A stretch of 7,366 bases of DNA from Bacteroidales bacterium (GTDB taxonomy: Bacteria; Bacteroidota; Bacteroidia; Bacteroidales; P3), in contig JAGBSA010000104.1 in NCBI GenBank assembly GCA_017632095.1, forward strand, positions 1-7,366, given 5' to 3'. Shown in pieces: positions 1-5,406 of the stretch. Position 1 is the first letter of the stretch. Each line of letters begins with the position of its first letter. A model generated the notes under the pieces. That model did no database searches. It was not told the origin of the DNA and worked only from the letters and a program-made list of their open reading frames with translations. Both the position numbers and the translations under genes were made by a program.

Positions 1-1192
1 ATCCTTCTCCAACACACATCCAATCAAAAGACAATTCAAATGTTTGAGCATTTGGAAAATAAACATTTGCATAAACACATGAGTTATCTGTACTTGAAGT
101 GGTATAGCCCAAGTTCGATCCTCCATCATTACTTACGTACAATGCTTTTCCGTTTGTTGTCAATAGTCCATCGCTATCTACAGTATGGTTTGCTGCACTT
201 CCGATAACCCAATTGTTTTGTGTTCCATTGGCAAATATCCAATTGTCAGGTGTAGCATCAAAGTTCTCTTCAAAAGGAACGTTATACATATTTGACAAAG
301 ATGGTGTTGTCAATGCAGTTATTATTCTTTCTGGGCTATCACTTGATATACAGTTTGCAATAACTCTTATTCTGTATTCAGTTTGTGATTCAAGTCCTGT
401 AACAACAAAACTTGTATCAGAAGTTGTTCCTGCTGCAAGCCATGTTGTTGATTCTGTTGCTAATTGATATTCTATTGTGTAAGCGTTTGCAGAACCGTTT
501 GAAGACCATGCTACTGTTGCAGTGTTTTCTGTTGTGTTTGTTACAGCAAGATTGCTAATTGGCAAACAAAATCCTTCATTCAAAGTGATGTTGAACTTTG
601 ACACTGGAACATGTTCATAAGACAACGATGCAGCATCTGTAGGAACCGGCACTTGCGGTCCTACTGCAGTGGTTTCACTTGCAGAGATAATAGAACGATG
701 AACTGGGAACATTTTGGTTCTATAGTCATATCCATATCCAGCTCCTACTCCACGAGAATGCACAGTTGCAACAACTAGATTGTTGTTTCCACTGAAAACA
801 AAAGGAGTATCAAATGTTATAGTTACCCAACCTGATGTAGCAAATGTAACATTACCACTAAATACCTGTGTCAAACTATCAGCAGGTACAAAATCGGTTG
901 AACCATAACCTCCATTAAACTGTGTCCTTGCAACTTCGCCAAGGTACAAAGCAACTGGAGCATCGCTTATCGTACTGTTAAACTCTGTATAATAGCTGAT
1001 AGAAGTGATTGTTCCCGGAAGAAGCTCTTCAGCCAAATACACAGTTTGCGTATACGAATAAGGCGCATAGAAGTAGAATGGAAGGTAATCTGTATAGTTG
1101 TTACCGTCCTCTCCTACAACTACATCTGTTTGAGCGTGTCCAAACAGCGTGGCAAACAATACTGCCACAAACAAACATGCAATTTTCTTCAT
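1..1192 (-). CDS. Secreted multidomain protein with fibronectin type III and adhesin/MAM-like domains (3' end outside window)
   Basis: Reading the minus strand from the ATG at 1192-1190 gives 397 uninterrupted codons that run off the window, so the C-terminus is missing. Residues 1-20 form a typical signal peptide (MKK start, hydrophobic core, GHA before Q21). Residues about 21-205 are rich in beta-forming, Tyr, Gly and Thr residues and resemble the beta-sandwich domains of Bacteroidota surface proteins, but I do not recognise a family. Residues about 209-297 look like a fibronectin type III domain: a CLPISNLAV opening, a TATVAW strand, then the TGLESQTEYRIRV strand typical of the family. From about 305 (PFEENFD, DNWIF, GKALYVS, FELSFDW) the sequence resembles the concanavalin-like MAM/cleaved-adhesin fold. 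Such proteins are often exported by the type IX system, but the C-terminal sorting signal that would show this is outside the window. Enzyme, adhesin or binding role cannot be decided. Confidence 0.85.
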   Translation of the reverse strand, partial: MKKIACLFVAVLFATLFGHAQTDVVVGEDGNNYTDYLPFYFYAPYSYTQTVYLAEELLPGTITSISYYTEFNSTISDAPVALYLGEVARTQFNGGYGSTDFVPADSLTQVFSGNVTFATSGWVTITFDTPFVFSGNNNLVVATVHSRGVGAGYGYDYRTKMFPVHRSIISASETTAVGPQVPVPTDAASLSYEHVPVSKFNITLNEGFCLPISNLAVTNTTENTATVAWSSNGSANAYTIEYQLATESTTWLAAGTTSDTSFVVTGLESQTEYRIRVIANCISSDSPERIITALTTPSLSNMYNVPFEENFDATPDNWIFANGTQNNWVIGSAANHTVDSDGLLTTNGKALYVSNDGGSNLGYTTSSTDNSCVYANVYFPNAQTFELSFDWMCVGEG

Positions 1193-1225
1193 TTGTATGT
1201 AATTTAGGTTAAAAATTTTAGCGTG

Positions 1226-1233
1226 CAAAATTA
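1226..1233 (-). promoter_or_regulatory. Putative Bacteroidota -7 promoter element for the secreted protein gene
   Basis: On the minus strand this reads TAATTTTG, an exact match to the Bacteroidota consensus TAnnTTTG. It lies 33 bp upstream of the ATG at 1192, which would give a 5' leader of roughly 25-30 nt. No convincing -33 TTTG was found at the expected 19-21 bp spacing, so support rests on the -7 box and position only. The leader is A/T-rich and has no Shine-Dalgarno motif. Confidence 0.4.
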
Positions 1234-1344
1234 CAAAAAAAGTATTATTCATTGAGGTATAAATCATCAAAATACGACATAAATATTTTTCCTAACTGCT
1301 TTTGAAACTATCAAATAGAGGAAAATTATCTGCCGATTTAACTC

Positions 1345-2049
1345 CTACAACAATATATCGCTAACTGCCAATTGATATTCTTCGGTATATGTACCATCGA
1401 TTTTTCTAATCGTAAAGTGATTTATCAACGCTTGTTTTGCATTCTTCGAATAAGTTGTAATAATTCTTTCTATTGGTTTTCCTTGTTTTGGATATATATT
1501 GATTTGTTGAGAAATTTGAAAGCCTTTCTCTTCAAACAATTTTGTCAAACAAAAGGTTTGCTCAGGTGGCAAAATAATTGTAACACTTGCATTCTCTGTT
1601 GCAACTTTACAAACCGAAGACACCAATTCTTCAAATGGCAAACAATGGTTATGCCTTGCTCTATTGCGTGATTGCCCCTTGGCATTGAGGCTATTTACGA
1701 AAAATGGAGGGTTGCTGACTATGAAATCGAATTTGTTTTGATTGCTTTCGGATTCTGCAAAGTCTTGAAACTTCACACAATATGCTTGCATTCTATCTTT
1801 GAATGGACCTAAAAAGAAATTGTTTCTTGCTTGCAAGATACTCGACTCATCTATATCGATAGCCGTTATTTGTGCCTGAGGGTGAAATTGCCCCATCAAC
1901 ATCGCTACAACTCCACAACCGGTGCCTATATCCAAGATTGAGCCTGCTTTAATTCGAGGAGCCAAAGCCGAAAGCAAAACCGCATCGGTACCAATCTTCA
2001 TTGAGGATTGACTATGATCAAGCGAAAATTTCTTGAACTCAAATTCCAT
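1345..2049 (-). CDS. trmN6: tRNA1(Val) (adenine(37)-N6)-methyltransferase, TrmN6/YfiC family
   Basis: The 234-residue protein is a complete class I SAM-dependent methyltransferase. It begins with FKKFSLDHSQSSMKIGTDAVLL, close to the family's usual opening with its conserved MK.GTD.VLL stretch at residues 17-26. Motif I (LDIGTGCG, 39-46) binds SAM, the acidic residues of AIDID (63-67) would hold the ribose, and NPPF at 113-116 is the catalytic motif of N6-adenine methyltransferases. A basic stretch RNRARH (128-133) follows, as is usual in this family. By family knowledge the enzyme methylates A37 next to the anticodon of tRNA1(Val). The start at M1 keeps the full N-terminal motif; M17 would remove part of it. 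It stands alone: about 750 bp separate it from the Exb operon and 152 bp from the next gene. Its upstream sequence has no Shine-Dalgarno motif. Confidence 0.9.
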   Translation of the reverse strand: MEFEFKKFSLDHSQSSMKIGTDAVLLSALAPRIKAGSILDIGTGCGVVAMLMGQFHPQAQITAIDIDESSILQARNNFFLGPFKDRMQAYCVKFQDFAESESNQNKFDFIVSNPPFFVNSLNAKGQSRNRARHNHCLPFEELVSSVCKVATENASVTIILPPEQTFCLTKLFEEKGFQISQQINIYPKQGKPIERIITTYSKNAKQALINHFTIRKIDGTYTEEYQLAVSDILL

Positions 2050-2118
2050 AAAAACAAAATTTAACTCTTAAAACACACCAACTGCACTTTGTGATTTACT
2101 CTTTGGCTCCGGGCTTTC

Positions 2119-2126
2119 CAAACTTA
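2119..2126 (-). promoter_or_regulatory. Possible -7 promoter element for trmN6
   Basis: The minus strand reads TAAGTTTG, matching TAnnTTTG, 69 bp upstream of the trmN6 ATG. No -33 TTTG lies at the right spacing, and short matches of this kind occur by chance in AT-rich DNA. A second, poorer candidate (TAAATTTTG, one base too long) lies immediately before the start codon. The call is weak. Confidence 0.25.
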
Positions 2127-2329
2127 GAGATACACTCTCCATATTCTCCTTACATAATTAAAAGCCGAAAACCCATCACAAAAATACAACAAATTCTTTG
2201 ATAGAAAGAGAAAAACGAAAAATTCGAACAATTGTTTTTCAAATCTAAAAGACAAGTCAAATAAACAGCGAATTAAGGAAAACGAAGATAAAAACAAAGA
2301 CTTCGAAGAAAGAAAGCAAATTATACAAA

Positions 2330-2350
2330 GTGTTTCATCAAGAGAAACAC
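2330..2350. repeat. Small inverted repeat (7-bp stem, 7-nt loop)
   Basis: GTGTTTC and GAAACAC are perfect inverted copies separated by ATCAAGA. On the minus strand the stem is followed by TTTGTATAATTTG, which is too broken to be a good T-tract, so a terminator is not well supported. It may be chance or part of an unannotated transcript. Confidence 0.35.
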
Positions 2351-2469
2351 ATCCGATAACTTGCTTTTCGTGTTTTGTAACTTAATCTTTTGGTCTGCAA
2401 ACTTTGAGAGAGAGTAAACAATCCTTGTTAAAGAATCTTCAGAATTACTATCAGAAATTTTTCACGACT

Positions 2470-2552
2470 TGATAATCCGATTATCACGGCGTGATAGTAC
2501 CATTATCACAAAGAGATAATACCATTATCAGTGGGTGATAATACGATTATCA
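2470..2552. repeat. Four tandem 17-bp palindromes with exact 22-bp period; Fur-box-like half-sites
   Basis: Units start at 2470, 2492, 2514 and 2536, each 17 bp and separated by 5-bp spacers (CGGCG, CAAAG, GTGGG). Consensus is TGATAAT-NNN-ATTATCA, with central triplets CCG, ACC, ACC and ACG. Units 1 and 4 are perfect palindromes; unit 2 has one change in its left arm (TGATAGT) and unit 3 has one at its outer end (AGATAAT). The right arm ATTATCA is the same in all four, while the spacers differ, so the conserved part is the palindrome rather than the whole 22-bp block. The arms equal those of the classical Fur 7-1-7 box (TGATAATNATTATCA), but here the gap is 3 nt. The 22-bp period puts all sites on about the same face of the helix. 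It may be an operator array; iteron-like sites or a small selfish repeat are alternatives. Confidence 0.9.
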
Positions 2553-2793
2553 ATAAGAGAAAAAATCCTGAGAGCAAGGTCGCAGACAGACAGAATAAGT
2601 TGCAAAGTTCGCAAAGGCTAATATCAAAGGACAACAAGTCAACAAGATTTGTGGTAAACAGGTGGTCGAAGACCTTATATTGTGATAAGAAAAAAGTCCT
2701 AAGTTTTTTTATGCCTTAAAGCCAAAGAAGCACAATGAAAGCCTTGCAACAAATAAAGTCAAAGCTATATTTAGATTACCTTTGTAAGCGAAA

Positions 2794-2834
2794 CAAAAAA
2801 ATAAGAGTTGTTCAATGTTGAACAACTCTTATTT
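2794..2834 (-). terminator. Intrinsic terminator of the exbB-exbD operon
   Basis: A perfect 17-bp inverted repeat occupies 2799-2815 and 2818-2834 around a TG centre, so in RNA a slightly shorter stem with about a 4-6 nt loop would form. On the minus strand it begins 19 nt after the last exbD stop codon and runs into a T-tract (the A-run at 2795-2800 on plus). The other strand also has a T-rich flank after the stem (TTTCGTTTTATTG), so some bidirectional activity is possible. Confidence 0.9.
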
Positions 2835-2853
2835 CGTTTTATTGTCTCGAAGA

Positions 2854-3324
2854 CTAGTACGTATCTTTTACTCTTCGTGATGCAGCATACATTATTCTTA
2901 ACGCACCTGCTTTTCTGAGTTCTTGTTTTACGTCTGTCACATCACCCATCTTAACTTCTTTATCACACTTTATAGTGGTTGTAAGAAAAGGTTTGTCTTC
3001 TTCGCTTCTTGCAGCTCTTTCCGCTTCTACGAATGCAACAATGTCAGTTAATTCACCAAATTGGTCATTCAATTGGAAACGTGTAGCTGAACCGAATTTA
3101 CGTTCTTCAATCGGAACTCCTATGTAGATGTAGCTAACAAGAGACTTCTTTTCTAACTTTTGGATTTCCGATGCCTGCGGAACATTAACCTTTACCATAA
3201 GAGAACTTTCACGCATTGTCGTAATAACCATGAAGAAGAAGATAAGCATGAAGATGATATCTGACATGGAACCCATGTTCATTTCAGGTAGTTCCCCAGA
3301 TCCTTTTTGTTTGAATTTAGCCAT
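2854..3324 (-). CDS. exbD: Biopolymer transporter ExbD/TolR family protein (second ExbD of the operon)
   Basis: This 156-residue protein has the ExbD plan: a short cytoplasmic N-terminus, one transmembrane helix at about residues 21-37, and a periplasmic domain to the end. The helix starts with SMSDIIF, and D22 matches the single proton-carrying membrane Asp that ExbD and TolR need. After the helix the VNVPQASE stretch resembles the conserved segment entering the periplasmic domain, and the tail from about 115 (TTTIKCD, DVTDVKQELRKAG) fits the ExbD/TolR C-terminal fold. It would sit as a dimer inside the ExbB pentamer in the inner membrane. Its ATG shares one base with the TAA of the preceding exbD (TAATG), with a Shine-Dalgarno motif inside that gene, so translation is probably coupled. 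The intrinsic terminator follows. Family assignment is firm; its exact substrate system is not known. Confidence 0.92.
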   Translation of the reverse strand: MAKFKQKGSGELPEMNMGSMSDIIFMLIFFFMVITTMRESSLMVKVNVPQASEIQKLEKKSLVSYIYIGVPIEERKFGSATRFQLNDQFGELTDIVAFVEAERAARSEEDKPFLTTTIKCDKEVKMGDVTDVKQELRKAGALRIMYAASRRVKDTY

Positions 3325-3905
3325 TACTTATTTCCTCCTATGTTTTTAGGTTCTGCTTCTGAAATGGCAATTGGAATTGCTTTATCTATTGCTTCTCTTT
3401 GCATTGAAGAACAATCAACGTATGCTTTTCCAAATTTGGTTTTTGCCATTTCGTCTCTTAGTTCACTTACCGCTGCGGTCAATTCGTTTTGTACCATTAA
3501 GTACATTTCATACGAAGTTCCACGGTCATTTTGTAAAGAGATAACTCCTTTAGACACCTCTACTGTTCCTAACAAAGGTATTTCCTTTGTCATTTTTTCA
3601 GGTAGGTTCGCCAAGTTCTCTGGGTTTGCTAAGAATTCTTTCGCTCTTTCTTTCAAGTTGTTAATTTCTCCTAGCTCTCCATTGAAAAGAAGTTTATCAT
3701 CTTTGTTTACTAACACAACGAATGTGTTTCTTCTATGGATATCCGGTGGTTTAACGTTCGGATCCGATGGTGGCGGCAAACGTCTTTGGATACCCATATC
3801 AGTGTTGATTGAAGACACCAACAAGAAGAAGGTAAGCAACAAAAACGATATGTCGGACATCGACGAAGCGTTAAGACCGGGTAGCTTCTTTTTGTTTCTT
3901 GCCAT
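3324..3905 (-). CDS. exbD: Biopolymer transporter ExbD/TolR family protein (first ExbD of the operon, longer form)
   Basis: This 193-residue protein also has an ExbD layout: basic N-terminus (MARNKKKLPGLN), a membrane helix at about 17-33 starting SMSDISFLLLTFFLLV, with D18 as the expected proton-pathway residue, then a periplasmic domain. The segment after the helix contains RRLPPPSDPN, a Pro-rich stretch like those preceding the folded ExbD domain. It is longer than the second ExbD because of extra sequence at about 85-125 (LKERAKEFLANPENLANLPEKM and following) between the early strand VVLVNKDDKLLFNGE and the later region. The two ExbDs differ clearly outside the membrane helix, so this is not a recent duplication. 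It starts 9 nt after the four-TM gene and overlaps the next exbD by one base. Hetero-dimers with the partner ExbD are possible but not shown. Confidence 0.92.
   Translation of the reverse strand: MARNKKKLPGLNASSMSDISFLLLTFFLLVSSINTDMGIQRRLPPPSDPNVKPPDIHRRNTFVVLVNKDDKLLFNGELGEINNLKERAKEFLANPENLANLPEKMTKEIPLLGTVEVSKGVISLQNDRGTSYEMYLMVQNELTAAVSELRDEMAKTKFGKAYVDCSSMQREAIDKAIPIAISEAEPKNIGGNK
3334..3340 (-). promoter_or_regulatory. Shine-Dalgarno site for the second exbD
   Basis: The minus strand reads TAGGAGG, 9 nt before the ATG at 3324. It lies inside the last codons of the upstream exbD (Gly-Gly-Asn-Lys), so coding and ribosome-binding functions overlap. It supports the chosen start and coupled translation across the TAATG junction. 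Confidence 0.75.
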
Positions 3906-3910
3906 AATAA

Positions 3911-3916
3911 TCTCCT
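3911..3916 (-). promoter_or_regulatory. Shine-Dalgarno site for the first exbD
   Basis: The minus strand reads AGGAGA, 5 nt before the ATG at 3905. Its first bases overlap the TAG stop codon of the upstream four-TM gene (TAGGAG), so terminating ribosomes would land on it. This favours coupled translation and fixes the exbD start. Confidence 0.65.
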
Positions 3917-4385
3917 ATTTTATTTTTTTGGAAATTTCTGCGAATAAAACAGATATTATTACTCCTGCAAACAAGGTATAAACAGTGTACATGCAAGCTC
4001 CTATAAATTTAGAACTTGAATAGTCGGAACCAGTCTTTTCAAATATTTCCTTAGGAATATCTGTTCCTGAAGAAAGTAAATAAGAAACTACGAATACGAC
4101 TACTAATGCCACTACTGCTATTATTATACCCATTTGTTTCTTAGGGTCTTCTATCAAGCCCCTTATTATTTGTGATAATGCAAATCCTAAAGCAACCACA
4201 ATACTTGCTACAGCCAAAGCCAGAACGCTCCAATATGCTACGTTCCATGCTAACATTGCTGATGATTGTTCATCAATCGGCTTAGCAGAATCAAACAATA
4301 CTCCGTAAGCTACTGCACATATAGATGCAATAACGCCTATGACTATTGCGATTATCCAATATACTTTTCTAAAATCTTTTTTCAT
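3915..4385 (-). CDS. Four-transmembrane protein of unknown function in the Exb operon
   Basis: The 156-residue protein has no motif I recognise. Hydrophobic segments at about 9-30, 46-72, 84-105 and 126-149 suggest four membrane helices with both ends in the cytoplasm: the N-terminus (MKKDFRK) and the C-terminus (ISKKIK) are basic, and the loop between helices 2 and 3 (EDPKKQ) is also charged and basic. The two outside loops (about 31-45 and 106-125) are short and polar. It has no signal peptide and no conserved Asp/Glu inside the helices apart from those at their ends. Its place between exbB and two exbD genes, with a strong ribosome-binding site and a 9-nt gap to exbD, argues for a role with the ExbB-ExbD motor, such as an accessory or assembly subunit. 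I recall similar small membrane proteins at this position in other Bacteroidota, but their function is not known to me. Confidence 0.85.
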   Translation of the reverse strand: MKKDFRKVYWIIAIVIGVIASICAVAYGVLFDSAKPIDEQSSAMLAWNVAYWSVLALAVASIVVALGFALSQIIRGLIEDPKKQMGIIIAVVALVVVFVVSYLLSSGTDIPKEIFEKTGSDYSSSKFIGACMYTVYTLFAGVIISVLFAEISKKIK

Positions 4386-4389
4386 TTTT

Positions 4390-4396
4390 CCTCCTT
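4390..4396 (-). promoter_or_regulatory. Shine-Dalgarno site for the four-TM gene
   Basis: The minus strand reads AAGGAGG, followed by four A and the ATG at 4385. This is a near-perfect complement of the usual 16S rRNA tail, at rather short spacing. It clearly decides the start of the four-TM protein. Confidence 0.75.
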
Positions 4397-4403
4397 GGTT
4401 TTA

Positions 4404-4438
4404 AAAGTAATTACTTTGTTTACCTAATTTTCATAGGT
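4404..4438. repeat. Palindrome and small hairpin between exbB and the four-TM gene
   Basis: The 70-nt gap contains AAAGTAATTACTTT (4404-4417), a perfect 14-bp palindrome, and next to it ACCTA/TAGGT (4422-4426 and 4434-4438), a 5-bp stem with a 7-nt loop. AAAGTAATT occurs again at the exbB stop codon. No T-tract follows, so these are not terminators; they could affect mRNA processing or stability between exbB and the downstream genes. They may also be chance in AT-rich DNA. Confidence 0.3.
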
Positions 4439-4455
4439 TCAATATCCGTGATAAA

Positions 4456-5271
4456 TTACTTTTGTCTGTTTTTTACCAAGATGTCCATGAATGAAATTGA
4501 AGCGTCTTCCATTGTTGCAACCAAACCTTCTATTTTAGACAATAGGTAGTTGTAGCAAATTTGAAGTGCCAATGCTGTGATCAAACCAAATACTGTTGTC
4601 AAAAGGGCAACCTTCATACCTCCGGCAACTACTGTTGGAGAAATGTCACCTGCTTTTTCAATATCGTCGAACGCTTGAACCATACCAATAACTGTTCCCA
4701 AGAATCCGAATGATGGAGCGATAGCGATAAACAATGAAATCCAAACCATGTTGCTTTCCAATCTTGCCATTTGTACTCCACCATAAGAAGTCAATGCTTT
4801 TTCTACATCTTCCAAACCATTATCCAATCTGTCCAATCCTTGGTAGAAGATAGAAGCTACTGGACCTCTTGTGTCTCTACAAACATTCTTTGCTCCTTCA
4901 ACGTCACCTTTAACGATGCAATCTTCAACTCTCTTCAATAGTTTATCTGCATTTGTTGTTGCAAGGTTTAGATAAAGAATTCTTTCAATAACTAAAGCCA
5001 ATCCCAATATCAAACAGATCAAGATTGGAGTCATCCAACCAACTCCACCCTCGATATACTTTGTCTTCAATGCTTGGTGGAATGATTTTTCTTCAGCTGG
5101 TGCAGCAACTTCTTCAGCTTCTGCAGCAGGTTGTTCAACTTGTGTTTCTGTTGTTTCTGAAACGCTTGTTGTTTCAGTTTCAGCAGCTTTTTGATCTTGT
5201 GCAAAAACTGCATTTGATAAACCTAACGTCAATACTACTGCGATTGACAAATAAGCAAATACTTTTTTCAT
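4456..5271 (-). CDS. exbB: MotA/TolQ/ExbB proton channel family protein with N-terminal signal peptide
   Basis: The 271-residue protein is the channel subunit of a proton-driven ExbB-ExbD motor in the inner membrane. Residues 1-24 look like a cleavable signal peptide (MKK start, hydrophobic core, site after AVFA, mature end QDQ). Residues about 25-62 are a low-complexity Glu/Thr/Ala/Pro-rich linker, expected in the periplasm. The first retained helix is at about 80-100 (WMTPILICLILGLALVIERI), followed by the long cytoplasmic loop (GDVEGAKNVCRDTRGPVASI). Then come helices at about 176-200 (with FGFLGTVIGMVQAF, the family signature) and 214-242 (VVAGGMKVALLTTVFGLITAL). It lacks a Shine-Dalgarno site; its leader is A-rich. 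It is the first gene of the operon, 70 nt before the four-TM gene. TonB-linked transport is the likely purpose, but no tonB is present here, and a TolQ-like or other motor role cannot be excluded by sequence alone. Confidence 0.93.
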   Translation of the reverse strand: MKKVFAYLSIAVVLTLGLSNAVFAQDQKAAETETTSVSETTETQVEQPAAEAEEVAAPAEEKSFHQALKTKYIEGGVGWMTPILICLILGLALVIERILYLNLATTNADKLLKRVEDCIVKGDVEGAKNVCRDTRGPVASIFYQGLDRLDNGLEDVEKALTSYGGVQMARLESNMVWISLFIAIAPSFGFLGTVIGMVQAFDDIEKAGDISPTVVAGGMKVALLTTVFGLITALALQICYNYLLSKIEGLVATMEDASISFMDILVKNRQK

Positions 5272-5332
5272 CGTGTTTTTGTTGTTTTTATTATTACTTA
5301 ATTAAACTTCTTTTACCCATATTTGGATTTTG

Positions 5333-5363
5333 CAAATTTACAACCTTATTTTCAAAATACAAT
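5333..5363 (-). promoter_or_regulatory. Promoter of the exbB operon
   Basis: On the minus strand TAAATTTG (5340-5333) matches the Bacteroidota -7 consensus TAnnTTTG exactly. An ATTG (5363-5360) stands for the -33 TTTG element, 19 bp upstream, which is the expected spacing. Transcription would begin near 5326, giving an AT-rich leader of about 55 nt before the exbB ATG at 5271. Its place in the 135-bp gap after the CNNM gene makes the Exb genes a separate unit. No Fur-like box was seen in this promoter. Confidence 0.65.
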
Positions 5364-5406
5364 TTTTCTGAAGAAAAAATTCACTTAAAGTGTTATTTTT
5401 ATATGT

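Larger units (their letters stand above)
2050..2798. other. Gene-free intergenic region of about 750 bp
   Basis: No reading frame here looks like a real gene. The part nearest trmN6 (2050-2160) is pyrimidine-rich on the plus strand, but from about 2161 to 2340 and again from about 2555 to 2760 the plus strand is purine-rich and poor in T, opposite to the neighbouring minus-strand genes. A plus frame is open from 2158 to the TAA at 2383-2385 (75 codons) but contains no ATG. A second plus frame is open from 2498 to 2719 and has only a GTG inside the palindrome array as start. Both encode Lys/Asn/Ser-rich sequence of no recognised family. The region also holds the four-unit array at 2470-2552 and a small hairpin at 2330-2350. 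No tRNA or known ncRNA was recognised. Confidence 0.6.

Noticed and set aside
213..467. 84-codon plus-strand open frame
   Set aside because: It is antisense to the fibronectin III region of the secreted protein, which has continuous coding and domain motifs on the minus strand.
2448..2464. Possible fifth, decayed unit upstream of the palindrome array
   Set aside because: At the expected 22-bp phase only about half of the 17 positions match the consensus and the palindrome is lost, which is close to chance in AT-rich DNA.
2470..2552. CRISPR array
   Set aside because: The repeats are 17 bp with only 5-bp spacers, and no cas genes are near. This is a tandem palindrome array.
2531..2719. 62-codon plus-strand frame starting with GTG
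   Set aside because: Its start lies inside the palindrome array, it has no ribosome-binding site or promoter, and the Lys/Asn/Ser-rich product has no recognisable family. It is kept only as part of the skew observation.
2777..2784. TACCTTTG on the plus strand as a promoter -7 box
   Set aside because: It has no -33 element, and a transcript from it would run at once into the terminator hairpin and antisense to exbD.
3307..3981. 224-codon open frame on the plus strand
   Set aside because: It lies antisense to the longer exbD and parts of its neighbours, which have clear family motifs and ribosome-binding sites. The plus product is Ser/Phe/Ile-rich with no recognised motif, so it is a shadow frame.
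5372..5392. Terminator after the CNNM gene (CACTTTAAGTG followed by T-run on minus)
   Set aside because: The stem is only 4-5 bp with a 1-3 nt loop, so it is too weak to call. Some read-through from lspA-CNNM into the exb operon is therefore possible.
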